This document shows positions 41,356 through 50,930 of a DNA stretch of 62,300 bases, piece by piece (the stretch's first letter is position 1; each line of letters opens with the position of its first letter). The translations under genes and the position numbers were made by a program. The notes under the pieces are model-generated. The model made no database searches. It was not told where the DNA came from and worked only from the letters and a program-made list of their open reading frames with translations. Origin of the DNA: Verrucomicrobiia bacterium. GTDB taxonomy: Bacteria; Verrucomicrobiota; Verrucomicrobiia; JABWAM01. Location: NCBI GenBank assembly GCA_028687435.1, contig JAQUAF010000030.1, positions 1 to 62,300 on the forward strand, written 5' to 3'.

Positions 41356-44103
41356 ATGTTGAAAAAAATGGGTTCAATTTTTGTTGGAATGGCCCTTGGA
41401 ATTTCCGTCGCAAAAGGGGCGGGGGACGCGGATTTTGTGATGGTCGAAAACCGGCAGCCTCTCGCGGTCATCCTCCTGGGGGAAAAAGCCACTTTCATCG
41501 AGCGCCACGCCGCTGGGGAATTGGCAAAATATGTGGAAAAAGCCACAGGCGCCAGATTGGAAATTACGTCGAACCGGGCCGGCCTGAACGCGAAAAACAT
41601 TGTTCTTTTGGGACGCGCGGAGACTCATCCGATGATGGCGGAGTTTGCCGCGAATGGGCTTTGCGATCTTTCTCCGGAGCGTCCGGGGTTGGACGGTTTT
41701 GTCATCAAAACCGTGGCGCGCGAGGGGAGGAACTATCTGTTGATAGGCGGTTCGATGGATCGGGGCGCGCTTTATGGGGTTTATCATTTCCTGGAGAAGG
41801 CGTTGAATGTGGGATTCTTTTGGGAAGGGGAGAGAGTGCCCAGGCAAGATACTGTGCGGTTGGGGAAAGTTGATATTGTTGAAAGGCCGTTTTTCAAGAT
41901 CCGTCAATACCCCCAAGCCTGTGTTTTTGTGTACAACAGCCGCCAGTGGGATTTGGAGGATTGGAAGAGGGAGATTGATTGGATGTGCAAACACCGTTTC
42001 AATCATTTGCTTGTGCCGTGGGAATCCCAGTCGCCCCTGGCGGATGTGGGTGAGATTGTGAAATATGCCCGGTCGGTGGGGTTGACGCCCATTTTCATGC
42101 TGAATTATATCGGGGTGGTGACCGGGGAATTCCACGCCAAACATCCTGGGGCCAGGTATGTTTCCATTCGATGGGGGGAGGAACCCGCTCAATGGGCGCT
42201 TCATCCGGACGATCCCCTGTTTCTTTCCGAGTTGAGGAAAAATGTCGCGCGTTACATGGGCAAATACGGGAGCGGCAATGTTTACAGCATCGATCCCTAT
42301 GGCGAGCAGGCCTTTGATTTGTCTCCCGGCGAAATCGACCGGCTGAAGATGTCCTTTGCCAGAAAAACCAGTGAAGGGATCAAGTTGGAGGATCGCGAAG
42401 GCAGGATTTTCATGTGGACCTGGCCGTTCAGTTCATGCAGATGGAGCAAGGATTCGGTGAGAAAATTTCTGGAATGTCTTCCGGACGACGATTTTTACAT
42501 CTGCGACTCCTACGCGGAAACCTGGCCGGTTTACAAGAAATACGATTATTTTTCCGGAAAAGCGTGGGGGTTTTCCTCGTTGCGCTTTTTTGGCGGGGAT
42601 GACGCGCTAAAGGGAAATCTGGCTGATTTGATTTTTCGTGTGAAGGATGTGGCGGCGGATCCAAAGGCCGGGCGGTGCATGGCGTTTCATCTGGACCCGG
42701 AAGTTGTCCATTACAATTCCCTTTATCACGAGTTGGAAACCAAACTGGCGTGGAATCCGGGAAAAGTGACGCTTGACGATTTCCTTCGCGATTACGCCTT
42801 GCGCCGTTACGGGAGGGAGCGGATGGATGGCATGCTGGCGGCGTTGCGCGAATTGGCGGAAAGCGTTTATGGCGGCAGTCCCGGGTCCGAGCCCTTGTAT
42901 CAGTTTCCGCGTTATGAGGGGTGCGAGGGGAATCTCTATCTGGGACAATATTCCTATTGGGATTTTTCGGCCTCCGATGTTTACACGTTGTCATTGGCCA
43001 GGGCATGCCGCCGGTCGATCAACAATGCGTTGCGTTTGCAGGAAACCTTGCAGCGGGTTTTGGCGCAAAAGGACGCGTCCAATCCCTGCTATTGCCGGGA
43101 CCTGGCCGATATCGCCAGGCAAGGTTTGGCGGAGATTTTCAATGCCCGCTTTTTTGCCATGCAAAGGGCGTTTCAGGAGAGACAGATTGACCCTCTCAAG
43201 CGGGAGATTGCGGCATTGAAAACCATCATGCAGGGAGTCGAGGAATTGGTTTTTCATTCCGGCCTGCACCGTCTGCGTCCGTTGGAGGAGAAAGTGTCGC
43301 GGCATCCGGCCCTGGCCAAACGGGAGCTGGCCGAAATCCGGGATTCATTGACGACTTTTCACCGTCAGCGCTGGCTGCTTGATTACCAGGGCAAGGATTT
43401 TTATGAGCTGATCAAATACTATTACCGGCCGAGACTTTCGGCGTATCTGGATGCGGTTGCCAGGACGGCGGAGGATGGCAAATGGAGCATGAAATCCGTG
43501 GGGATCGACAGGATTCTGGAAAACGCGGGGAAACAATGGGCGGCTTGTTCTTTTGGGCCCGAGCCGGGAGGAAAGGATCTTTTCGGGGCGGTGGAAAAGG
43601 CATGCCAGCTCTTGCGGGATTACAGGCCGCAAAGGGCGCCCTTTTTGGTGGAGGGGGAAGAGCTGAAAATTCGCAACGTCCAATGGGAGGATCGTTTCGC
43701 GGAGGTGTCGGATTGGAAGGTGACCCATTTTGCGGGAGGGGAGATGGTTTCCGATGGCCGGAAGGCTGTCGTCAAGGCGCCAGGGAAGAATGGGATTGTT
43801 TACGGGAGAGATTTGGATTTGTCCGTCGAGACCAGCCCGCGCCTCAATTTTCGTTTTAACAAGGCGTCCGGGGGAAACGTGGTCCTTTGGATGACCTGGC
43901 TGGATGCCGGCGGCAAAACGCATCGCAATCGTGTCTGGCAGGATTGTTTCGAGGGCATTGATGAGGGAGTCTGGCTGGATATCCAACTTGATCTCCAGCA
44001 GATGTTTCTGGTGTTGAATGCGCCCGCAAAATTGACGAGGGTTGAAATTGAAAACACCGCCGAAACCGTGACTCAATGGGAACGAATGGCTTTTGGAAAA
44101 TAG
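41356..44103 (+). CDS. secreted GH89-like alpha-N-acetylglucosaminidase
   Basis: The 915-residue product has a signal peptide (MGSIFVGMALGISVAKGAG) and an N-terminal domain of the type that precedes GH67/GH89/GH20 barrels (FIERHAAGELAKYVEKATGARLEI; RGALYGVYHFLEKAL). The barrel matches alpha-N-acetylglucosaminidases (NAGLU): RQYPQACVFVYNSRQWDLED-type start, KREIDWMCKHRFNHLLVPW, VYSIDPYGEQ with Glu317, CDSYAETWPVY, RFFGGDDALKGNL, and LDPEVVHYNSLYHEL with Glu449. Glu317 and Glu449 line up with the two catalytic Glu of human NAGLU, with nearly the same spacing. The expected reaction is removal of terminal alpha-GlcNAc, for example from mucin or heparan-type glycans. It is part of cassette 3. Confidence 0.85.
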   Translation: MLKKMGSIFVGMALGISVAKGAGDADFVMVENRQPLAVILLGEKATFIERHAAGELAKYVEKATGARLEITSNRAGLNAKNIVLLGRAETHPMMAEFAANGLCDLSPERPGLDGFVIKTVAREGRNYLLIGGSMDRGALYGVYHFLEKALNVGFFWEGERVPRQDTVRLGKVDIVERPFFKIRQYPQACVFVYNSRQWDLEDWKREIDWMCKHRFNHLLVPWESQSPLADVGEIVKYARSVGLTPIFMLNYIGVVTGEFHAKHPGARYVSIRWGEEPAQWALHPDDPLFLSELRKNVARYMGKYGSGNVYSIDPYGEQAFDLSPGEIDRLKMSFARKTSEGIKLEDREGRIFMWTWPFSSCRWSKDSVRKFLECLPDDDFYICDSYAETWPVYKKYDYFSGKAWGFSSLRFFGGDDALKGNLADLIFRVKDVAADPKAGRCMAFHLDPEVVHYNSLYHELETKLAWNPGKVTLDDFLRDYALRRYGRERMDGMLAALRELAESVYGGSPGSEPLYQFPRYEGCEGNLYLGQYSYWDFSASDVYTLSLARACRRSINNALRLQETLQRVLAQKDASNPCYCRDLADIARQGLAEIFNARFFAMQRAFQERQIDPLKREIAALKTIMQGVEELVFHSGLHRLRPLEEKVSRHPALAKRELAEIRDSLTTFHRQRWLLDYQGKDFYELIKYYYRPRLSAYLDAVARTAEDGKWSMKSVGIDRILENAGKQWAACSFGPEPGGKDLFGAVEKACQLLRDYRPQRAPFLVEGEELKIRNVQWEDRFAEVSDWKVTHFAGGEMVSDGRKAVVKAPGKNGIVYGRDLDLSVETSPRLNFRFNKASGGNVVLWMTWLDAGGKTHRNRVWQDCFEGIDEGVWLDIQLDLQQMFLVLNAPAKLTRVEIENTAETVTQWERMAFGK

Positions 44104-44123
44104 ACGGAGAAGGCGATGACATC

Positions 44124-44765
44124 ATGAAAGTGTGTGTTTCCATGTTTCCTGGAAAAAAAGAGGGCGGCTTCACTCTTTTGGAGTTGTTGGTCGTCATCAC
44201 GGTCATTTCGATCATGGCCTCTTTTCTCATGCCGGCCTTGGGGAAGATGAGGGAGAAGGGGCATCAACTGCGCTGTCTCAACAATTTGCGGCAGATGGGG
44301 ACGTCTTTTGCCATTTACATGGAAGAGTGGAGTGGTTTGCTGCCGCCCAATGGCTGCGCCACCGGCACGTGGGACAATTGGAATTATAATTCGACCGCGC
44401 GCGGCAACATTCTCCGATTTGACAGCTATGCCCCGTTGATTTGCCAGTCTGCGCAGAAAACTTATGTCGATTACACCGGATCCTGGCGCGGAACTTACAT
44501 GGCCAACCAGTATATTGGCTATTACTATGAGCCGTTGCCGGTTCATTGCGCGCAGGCGTTCAGCGCCATCGCGAATCCCGCCACAACCGTCTGGGCTTGT
44601 GATGGAAAACAATATCCCAATCTTCCGTATGCGCTTCCTTTTGGCGATATTGACAGCGTTTTATTTTGTCATGACGGCGGGGCGGTCATCTTGTTTTGCG
44701 ACGGTCATGTGGAGTGGAAGAAGAAGGAGGATTTGTCGGTTGAGGTCAATTTTTACGCCTATTGA
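44124..44765 (+). CDS. prepilin-type (H-X9-DG) pseudopilin, cassette 3
   Basis: The product is 213 residues from the ATG at 44124, with GGAGAAGG about 10 bp upstream; the longer frame from 44076 overlaps the GH89 gene. The leader ends KKEGG, followed by FTLLELLVVITVISIMASFL, so cleavage between Gly and Phe is expected. REKGHQLRCLNNLRQMG and the C-terminal H-X9-DG signature HDGGAVILFCDGH match the other two. It follows the GH89 gene by 20 bp and is probably co-transcribed with it. Cys residues in CPLICQ-type and CDG contexts are conserved in the family. Confidence 0.87.
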   Translation: MKVCVSMFPGKKEGGFTLLELLVVITVISIMASFLMPALGKMREKGHQLRCLNNLRQMGTSFAIYMEEWSGLLPPNGCATGTWDNWNYNSTARGNILRFDSYAPLICQSAQKTYVDYTGSWRGTYMANQYIGYYYEPLPVHCAQAFSAIANPATTVWACDGKQYPNLPYALPFGDIDSVLFCHDGGAVILFCDGHVEWKKKEDLSVEVNFYAY

Positions 44766-44819
44766 ATCCTCGCTGATCCAAGATTCATGGTGAACTTCGT
44801 TCCAATGGACAAGGGATAA

Positions 44820-44848
44820 TTGACCATGGCAGTTCCGGCAGCTCTAAT
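44820..44848 (+). promoter_or_regulatory. promoter upstream of the LamG/CehA-like gene
   Basis: TTGACC at 44820-44825, a 17-bp spacer and TCTAAT at 44843-44848 (five of six matches to TATAAT). This leaves a leader of about 150 bases before 45004 and suggests the gene is transcribed separately from cassette 3. Nothing else is seen in 44766-45003. Confidence 0.5.
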
Positions 44849-45003
44849 CTAAAATCATCATAAATGCCTTTTAAGATATTCGGGAATCCATGGCAAAATT
44901 CAAGATGGGGTGTGGATCAAAATGGTGACAGGCGGAGTGAACTGCCGGGAGGAAAATTCTATCACCTGATATAGAACCGCCGATGCCGCCAAGGAATTCA
45001 ATT

Positions 45004-47267
45004 ATGAAAACAATGACAATCCTGGGGGTTGGCCTGATATGGGGTTGCTCCTGTGGCGGTGGCTTGATGGCGGCGGAAAACCGAACGGATGCCCGGGAGG
45101 GGCTGGTTGCCTCCTGGCCGTTGGATGAAAAGAGCGGGGAGACGATCAGGGACAGTTCCGGCAATGGACATGACGGAAAGGCTCGCAATGTTTTTTGGAA
45201 CAGCAATGGAACGGATTCGGCGGCGGAATTCAACGGCACGGATGGCTATGCGGAGATTCCGCATCATCCGCGTTTGAATATGCGCGGCGCATTTACTTTG
45301 GAAGCCTGGGTGAATCTTGAGAGCGTGAAGGGGGAGCATGCCGTCGTCAGCAAAGGGAGGGGGGATTGCGACTCGGGTTATACTTTTTTTTGGATGATGG
45401 AAGGTTGTGTCTTGGATTGGCGACCAGCGTCAAGCCGGGATCCGGCAAAAGAGGCGAGGGATGCCGGCTTTTCACCGAACCGCTTTTGAAAGATCGGACA
45501 TGGTTTTTTGTGGCCGTAACCTACGACAGCCGGGCGGGAAGCGTGATATTTTATTTGGATGGCAAGGCGGTCAAAGAGTGCAGGGCATCCGGTGAAACGG
45601 TTTATTTTTCCGGGCCGGGATGTCCCTATGAAACCCTGCCGTTGACGCTGAGCGGCATCGCGGCTTTTCCCCGCATGCATTGGCAGTTTGCCGGATTCAT
45701 GCGCGAGGCGAAGGTTTACGACAGGGCGCTTTCGAGCGGGGAGATTCTCGGAGATTATGAGGAAACAAAGGGTGTGACGAGCATTGTTTTGCTGAGCCGG
45801 AAGGCGGCCTTGGAAAAACAGATGACAGGCAGGCTGATCATTGCGGTTGCGGACAAGGACAGCGGGGCGGATTTAAAGGCCAGATTGTTGGTGAAGGGCG
45901 AGGATGGACGGTATTGTCTGCCGTCCGGCGCGTATGCATATGGTACGGAACGGTTGGGGTGGTTTTATGGATTCGGAGCATCCCGCGAAATCAAGGTGAA
46001 ACCGGGAAGATATGAAATCACCGCAGTCCATGGATTTGAATATGTTCCATCCAAGGTGACGGTCGCGGTGGCCGACCGGCAGCAGAGGGAAGTGAAGGTC
46101 GGCTTGCAACGTTTGGTTGATCTGCCGCGGCAGGGTTGGTTTTGCGGCGAGCATCACATCCAGTACATCGGTCACGGCAAACACAAATATGATTCCATGG
46201 GATTGCTTGACGCCGCCAGGATATGCGAGGCCGAGGGGGTGAACTATGCGAGCTTTGTTCAAGGTTTGGAGACGGATGCGTCGAGCGTTTGCGGAGTGGA
46301 TTTTATTGCCAGGGGCGGGGCGGAGTTTTGTCCGGATTTGGGCGGTCATTTGTGTTGCATGAACGTTTCCAAACGGCCCCGGAGCAACAGCATGGTCTTT
46401 GAGAATATGGAGGTGATCGACGATGTTGCGCCGCAGGGCGGGCTGGCCATTTACACTCATCCCAGCAGCGGCATGGGACAGGCGGGGGATCCGACTTGTT
46501 CCCGGGAAATGCCGGTGGCGGTGGCGCTTGGGAAAATGCCGGTTTGGGATGTGTCTTATGGGGCTTTGCGGTCTTTTGAAAACCCATTGGTGGCGGATTG
46601 GTACAGATATTTGAATCTCGGATTCAAGCTTGCCGCAGGCGCGAGCACGGATGTGTATTTGAACAATCAGGCGGAGGAACGCACCGCAGGCGTGCATCGC
46701 ACTTATGTGAAAACGGATTCCCTGTCGTGGCCGTCGATCGTCAAGGCTTACAGGCAGGGACGGACTTTTATTACCAATGGGCCATTGTTGATCCTGCAGG
46801 CGGATGGGAAAGATCCGGGCGAAACCATTGAAGTGAAGAGCGCAAATGAGAGCGTCGGAATTCATCTTGAAGCCTATGGGGTGAATGGCATTGAAAAAAT
46901 TGAGCTCGTTGAAAATGGGATTGTGACGGATCGTCTGGAAACCGGCGGCAGCCGGTCTTTCACGAAGGATATCACCCGTTCCGTAAGAGGCAGCGGCTGG
47001 CTTGCCGCAAGGTGTTACGGGGTGAAAGGGGAATGTTTTGGCGTCTTGGCGCATACCAGCCCGGTTTATGTCCAATGCGCCGGGGAAAAAATGAAGGTCA
47101 GCCAGGATGACATCGATTATTTTTGCCGCTGGCTGGTGGAATACCGCAAATTCATTCCAATTTACTGCGAATACCGGAAACAAAAGGTTGAGAATTCAAA
47201 AAAGCTCCTTGAACGAATTGATGAGGCCATGGCGGTGTTCCAGAAATGCGGGGCGGCTGAAAAATAG
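45004..47267 (+). pseudogene. secreted LamG + CehA/McbA-type metallohydrolase gene, frameshifted
   Basis: Two overlapping frames make one protein. 45004-45489 encodes a signal peptide (ILGVGLIWGCSCGGGLMA) and the first half of a LamG domain (LVASWPLDEKSGETIRDSSGNGHDG, FTLEAWVNLES). The other frame, open from 45366 to 47267, continues the same LamG domain (RTWFFVAVTYDSRAGSVIFYLDGKAV, EAKVYDRALSSGEILGDYEE). A linker and a PHP-like CehA/McbA domain follow (GWFCGEHHIQYIGHG, THPSSGMGQ, AAGASTDVY, FITNGPLL). The frames meet at a run of eight T at 45384-45391, a T-TTT-TTT type slippery site; a -1 slip restores the full protein. It may be a sequencing error, a real mutation or programmed frameshifting. 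Confidence 0.75.
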
Positions 47268-47303
47268 GGCCGGGGGTGGTGGAAAGGCCGGACATGCCTT
47301 TTC

Positions 47304-49214
47304 TCAGGCTTTTTCCGCGAGGATGGACTGGAGGGCTTTTTCAATTTCCTCGACGGTGATGGCGCGCATGCATTCGAGGTTTTTGGGGCATTCCTTTTGA
47401 TAGCAGGGGCTGCAGTCCATGGGATGATGGAGGATCCGGTGGCCGGTTCCCAGGGGGCCGGTGTGGCGGTGTTCGGTGGAGCCGAAAATGGCCGCAACAG
47501 GCGCGCCGACCGCCGCCGCCAGATGCATGGGGCCGGAGTCGTTGCAAATCACGGCGTCCGCGTGGCGGAGCAGTTCGGCCAGGTGTTGCAGGTCGCAACG
47601 GCCGGTCCAATTTTCAACCTGGCCGCCCATTTGCGCCGCCAACCCGGTGTTGCGTTCGGATTCAGCGGTGTTGCCGATGAGGATCCACCGGTGTTCCGGA
47701 TGACGGCGCACCAGTTCGACAAAGCGATCCGGCAGCCAGCGTTTGGCGGAGCCATGGGCCGCGCCGGGATGGATGACAAGATAAGGACGGACTGGCAGGG
47801 GAAAGGTTTTTTTGGAAGCGGGAGGAATCCGGGGAGTGGAATCCTCGATTTTTGCGCCGCACCATTGGGCGAGCCCAAGGAAATCGTTTACTTCGTGTTG
47901 GTGGTGTCCGGCGCGAAAGGACTTGGGACAGGTGGCGGTGAGAAGACGCCGCCGCCAGTGTCCGGCGTAACCGAACCGGCGGGGAATGCCCAGCCGCAAG
48001 GCTTCCCATGCGGAGCGAAATGAATTTGGAAAGAGAATGGCCGCGTCGAATGTTTTGCCATTGACTTGGGAGAGGGAGGTGATGACGTCATCCACCAGCG
48101 GCGGTTGCCAGAGGGTGGCCAGTTTGGGATGGGTGAGCAGGGTGAGATGGCAGTCCGGCCGCCCCTTGCGGATGGCTTGCAGGGCTGGCAGGGTCAAAAG
48201 AGAATCACCCAGCCAGTTTACGCCGCGGATCAATAGTCGGAAGGGTTTGAGCGGCATGCCGGGGGGAACATAAATTCCCCGGCGGTAACCGTGCGTGAAG
48301 ATGCCCGGGGAAGGGGTTTTCCATCGTTTGTGGATCCAGAACCACCCGGTGGGATCTGTTGTGATGGCTGATTCAAGAATCTTGTGAATGGAATAAAGAA
48401 TTTCGCCATCCTTCAGTCCTGTTGTTTTGACGGGAGCGCAAAATTCGATGGTCCAGATCGGACGGGGAGCGTGATTTTTGAAATTCCAAGGCAGATTCCG
48501 GAGCGCCTCCCGGTCGGTATGGCAGAAGACCGGGACGATGGCTGCGCCGGTCCGGCGCGACAGGATGGCGGGGAGCGGAGTGGTGAGGGCCAGACGTTGG
48601 AAAAAGGGGATCCACATGCCGTGGTCTCCGGCGTGTTGGTCGGTAAAGATGGCGACGACTTCATTGGCGCGAAGCCGGGTGATGGCCTGGGCAAATCCTT
48701 CGTGCCGGTTGAGGAGGTTGAGTCCGCTTTGCCTGCGCCAGCTTGCGACCAGACGGTCAATGCGGGGATTGCGAAGAGGTTGGTAAACGGCGGAGAATTT
48801 GACTTCCGGAACCAAGGGGCCGACACGGGTTGCCGCCTCCCAGTTGTCATGATGAAACAGGGCGGTTACCACCCCTTTTTCTCGGGCCAGCGCGGGATGC
48901 AGATGTTCATCGACGCCTTTCACGGCGAACAGGGAGATCAAATCGGCGTCCCGCCGCCCCCCCATCCATGCATTCAGGAAGGCGTTTTCCACCACGCGAA
49001 GCAAGGATTCCCGTCCGATTTTCTCCAGGGAACGGGAAGGGGAATCGGGAAAGGCGATTTGCAGGTTGCCCAAGGCGATGGCGCGCCGCCGCCAGTCCAG
49101 TTTCCAAAGCAACGCGCCCATGAGGCGGGCAGCCCTCCAGACCAGGGGGAGTGGCAATGCCTGAATGATGGCGATGATTCCTTTAGCTGAAACAAATGCG
49201 AGAAACGCAGTCAT
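47304..49214 (-). CDS. fusion of LpxL-type lipid A acyltransferase and GT9 (WaaF-like) heptosyltransferase
   Basis: This single protein has 636 residues. Residues about 1-310 are a lysophospholipid/lipid A acyltransferase with the catalytic H-X4-E motif HHDNWE at 121-126, FTDQHAGDHGMWIPFF and the C-terminal DPTGWFWIHKRWKT. Residues about 320-636 are an ADP-heptose:LPS heptosyltransferase-like GT9 domain: LLIRGVNWLGDSLLTLPALQAIR, FGYAGHWR, VIHPGAAHGSAKRWL, DAVICNDSGPMHLAAAVGAPVAAIFGSTEHRHTGPLG, and a C-rich end DCSPCYQKECPKNLECM. Each half is normally a separate protein. The fusion would place acylation and core-sugar addition on one polypeptide at the inner membrane. It overlaps lpxK by 32 bp. 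Confidence 0.9.
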   Translation of the reverse strand: MTAFLAFVSAKGIIAIIQALPLPLVWRAARLMGALLWKLDWRRRAIALGNLQIAFPDSPSRSLEKIGRESLLRVVENAFLNAWMGGRRDADLISLFAVKGVDEHLHPALAREKGVVTALFHHDNWEAATRVGPLVPEVKFSAVYQPLRNPRIDRLVASWRRQSGLNLLNRHEGFAQAITRLRANEVVAIFTDQHAGDHGMWIPFFQRLALTTPLPAILSRRTGAAIVPVFCHTDREALRNLPWNFKNHAPRPIWTIEFCAPVKTTGLKDGEILYSIHKILESAITTDPTGWFWIHKRWKTPSPGIFTHGYRRGIYVPPGMPLKPFRLLIRGVNWLGDSLLTLPALQAIRKGRPDCHLTLLTHPKLATLWQPPLVDDVITSLSQVNGKTFDAAILFPNSFRSAWEALRLGIPRRFGYAGHWRRRLLTATCPKSFRAGHHQHEVNDFLGLAQWCGAKIEDSTPRIPPASKKTFPLPVRPYLVIHPGAAHGSAKRWLPDRFVELVRRHPEHRWILIGNTAESERNTGLAAQMGGQVENWTGRCDLQHLAELLRHADAVICNDSGPMHLAAAVGAPVAAIFGSTEHRHTGPLGTGHRILHHPMDCSPCYQKECPKNLECMRAITVEEIEKALQSILAEKA

Positions 49215-50358
49215 CGAAGTCCTTGGCGCCGCGGATGATCTCGATCTCGACCCGCAGGAAGTAAATGGGCACGTCGGTGCGATTCAATCTGGGAAACCGC
49301 ACAGCGTCCTTTTCCGTGGTGACGATCAACTCGGCGTAGCGGCGGTGGCTGCGATTGATCATATTGAGCAATTCCTGTTGGGAGTAGCGGTGGTGGTCGG
49401 CGTATTGTTTGGCGTAAACCAGATCGCCGCCGAGCCGCACAATGCCTTGCTCAAAGCTGTCGGGCATGGCGATGCCGCAGATGGAGGCGGTTTTTTTCCC
49501 CTTGAGAAAGCCCAGCGGTTGCCGGTCCGCCGGGTCGTAGGCATTCTGGAAATAAAGCGGTTTGTGTGCGCACTCAATGATGTCGGCGGCGGAGTTGTAA
49601 CGGCGGATTTCCCGGATCAGGTCTTCATCCGGTTTTCCATTGGATTTGGTGATGAAAATATAATTGGCGCGTTTGAGGTTGCGGCGGGGTTCGCGCAGCG
49701 ATCCGCGGGGCAGCAGATGGTTGTTGCCGAAGGGATTGGTCCTGTCGACCAGAACAAGTTTCAATTTGCTTTTGAGCGAGAGGTATTGGAATCCGTCGTC
49801 CAGCAGCAGGGTGTCGATGCCCAGCTCATTGATGGCATAGCGTCCGCTTTTGACCCGGTCCTTGTCCACGAGGACCACGACATTTTTCAGGTTTGAAGCG
49901 AGCATGAAAGGTTCATCGCCGGCGCTGGCGGAGTCGAGCAGCAGTTCGCTGCCGTCCGAAACCACCCGGGGCTGGGAAGCCTCCTTTTGAAAGGTGATGG
50001 ATTGCCACAGGCGGTCGAGGAAGGGTTTGGGCTGGCTTTTGTAGCCGCGGCTGAGGATGGCCACGCGCCGTCCGCGCTCCTGCAAAGCCCGTGCGATTTT
50101 TTCCACCACGGGTGTTTTGCCGGTGCCTCCCACCGTGAGATTTCCCACGCTGATGACCATGCAGCCGAGGGTGTAATCCCTGAAAATGCGCTTTTCATAG
50201 AGCGCCAGCCTGGCCTGCACGATCAGTTCAAAGACCTTGGAAAGAGCGAAAAGGACGCTGCGCAGGAGGGCGGCCCGTTTGCCCCGGCGCTTCTCATAAA
50301 TGACATCGGCTGCAAACTGTTCCAGCGTTTCCAGCCAGGATTTCATGGATGGCGCCAT
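49183..50358 (-). CDS. lpxK: tetraacyldisaccharide 4'-kinase
   Basis: The protein has 391 residues from the ATG at 50358 (an alternative is 50346). It phosphorylates the 4' position of the lipid A disaccharide at the inner membrane. The Walker A motif [14 protein letters not shown] spans about 70-83; other features are [59 protein letters not shown], and near the end [15 protein letters not shown]. It lies 2 bp after the 154-residue gene at 50361 and overlaps the acyltransferase-GT9 fusion, so the three form an operon with order 50361 gene, lpxK, fusion. Confidence 0.94.
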   Translation of the reverse strand: MAPSMKSWLETLEQFAADVIYEKRRGKRAALLRSVLFALSKVFELIVQARLALYEKRIFRDYTLGCMVISVGNLTVGGTGKTPVVEKIARALQERGRRVAILSRGYKSQPKPFLDRLWQSITFQKEASQPRVVSDGSELLLDSASAGDEPFMLASNLKNVVVLVDKDRVKSGRYAINELGIDTLLLDDGFQYLSLKSKLKLVLVDRTNPFGNNHLLPRGSLREPRRNLKRANYIFITKSNGKPDEDLIREIRRYNSAADIIECAHKPLYFQNAYDPADRQPLGFLKGKKTASICGIAMPDSFEQGIVRLGGDLVYAKQYADHHRYSQQELLNMINRSHRRYAELIVTTEKDAVRFPRLNRTDVPIYFLRVEIEIIRGAKDFDDCVSRICFS

Positions 50359-50360
50359 GG

Positions 50361-50825
50361 TTAGTTCACATGGGGAATGTCGATGGAGGTCTGGGGATTT
50401 TGCATGCCGGGCAGTCGCGGCAAAACGGGATCCACGAGCAGCCATTTTTGACTGATCCACTCAAAAGAGCAGTAATCCTTGTTTTCAAAGGGATTGCCGC
50501 CGGGGCGGAGCCCCTTGATGAAAATATCAAGCGTGTAAACTGTCTCGGAAATTTTGAATGCGCGGCGATATTCAAATTGGGTGAGTTTGTCTTTGAAGCC
50601 ATTTTCCTGGTTGGCGATCCAGTTTTCGCGGGTTTTGAATTGTTGAAGATAAAGTTTTTGAATGCCGGGGGATGTGAGATCGAACACGCGTCCCCAGTCG
50701 CGATTTATCCAGGCTTTGGCGTAGCGGTCGAACGATTTTTTCAACTCCTTGGGGATAGGATCCTGCTGGGCCGATAAGGTGGAACAAAAAATCAATGCAA
50801 AGAGAACGGATAAGAAAGCTTTCAT
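50361..50825 (-). CDS. small secreted protein, NTF2-like candidate
   Basis: The 154-residue protein has a signal peptide (FLSVLFALIFCSTLSAQ). The mature part has a short helix followed by a curved-sheet pattern as in NTF2-like folds: LKKSFDRYAKAWINRDWGRVFDLTSPG, then RRAFKISETVYTLDIFIKGLR and SFEWISQKWLLVDPVL. It is the first gene of an operon with lpxK, 2 bp upstream. This suggests a periplasmic role related to the envelope, but there is no direct evidence. Confidence 0.6.
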   Translation of the reverse strand: MKAFLSVLFALIFCSTLSAQQDPIPKELKKSFDRYAKAWINRDWGRVFDLTSPGIQKLYLQQFKTRENWIANQENGFKDKLTQFEYRRAFKISETVYTLDIFIKGLRPGGNPFENKDYCSFEWISQKWLLVDPVLPRLPGMQNPQTSIDIPHVN

Positions 50826-50930
50826 GCTTTTTTCATAAAGGTTTTGGCTTCAGGATTCAATACTTGACTTTTGGAAAGGCAAGGTTGATTGGAGAAAAGC
50901 AGTGCGAGAGCCCGGTCGCATCATTTTGGA

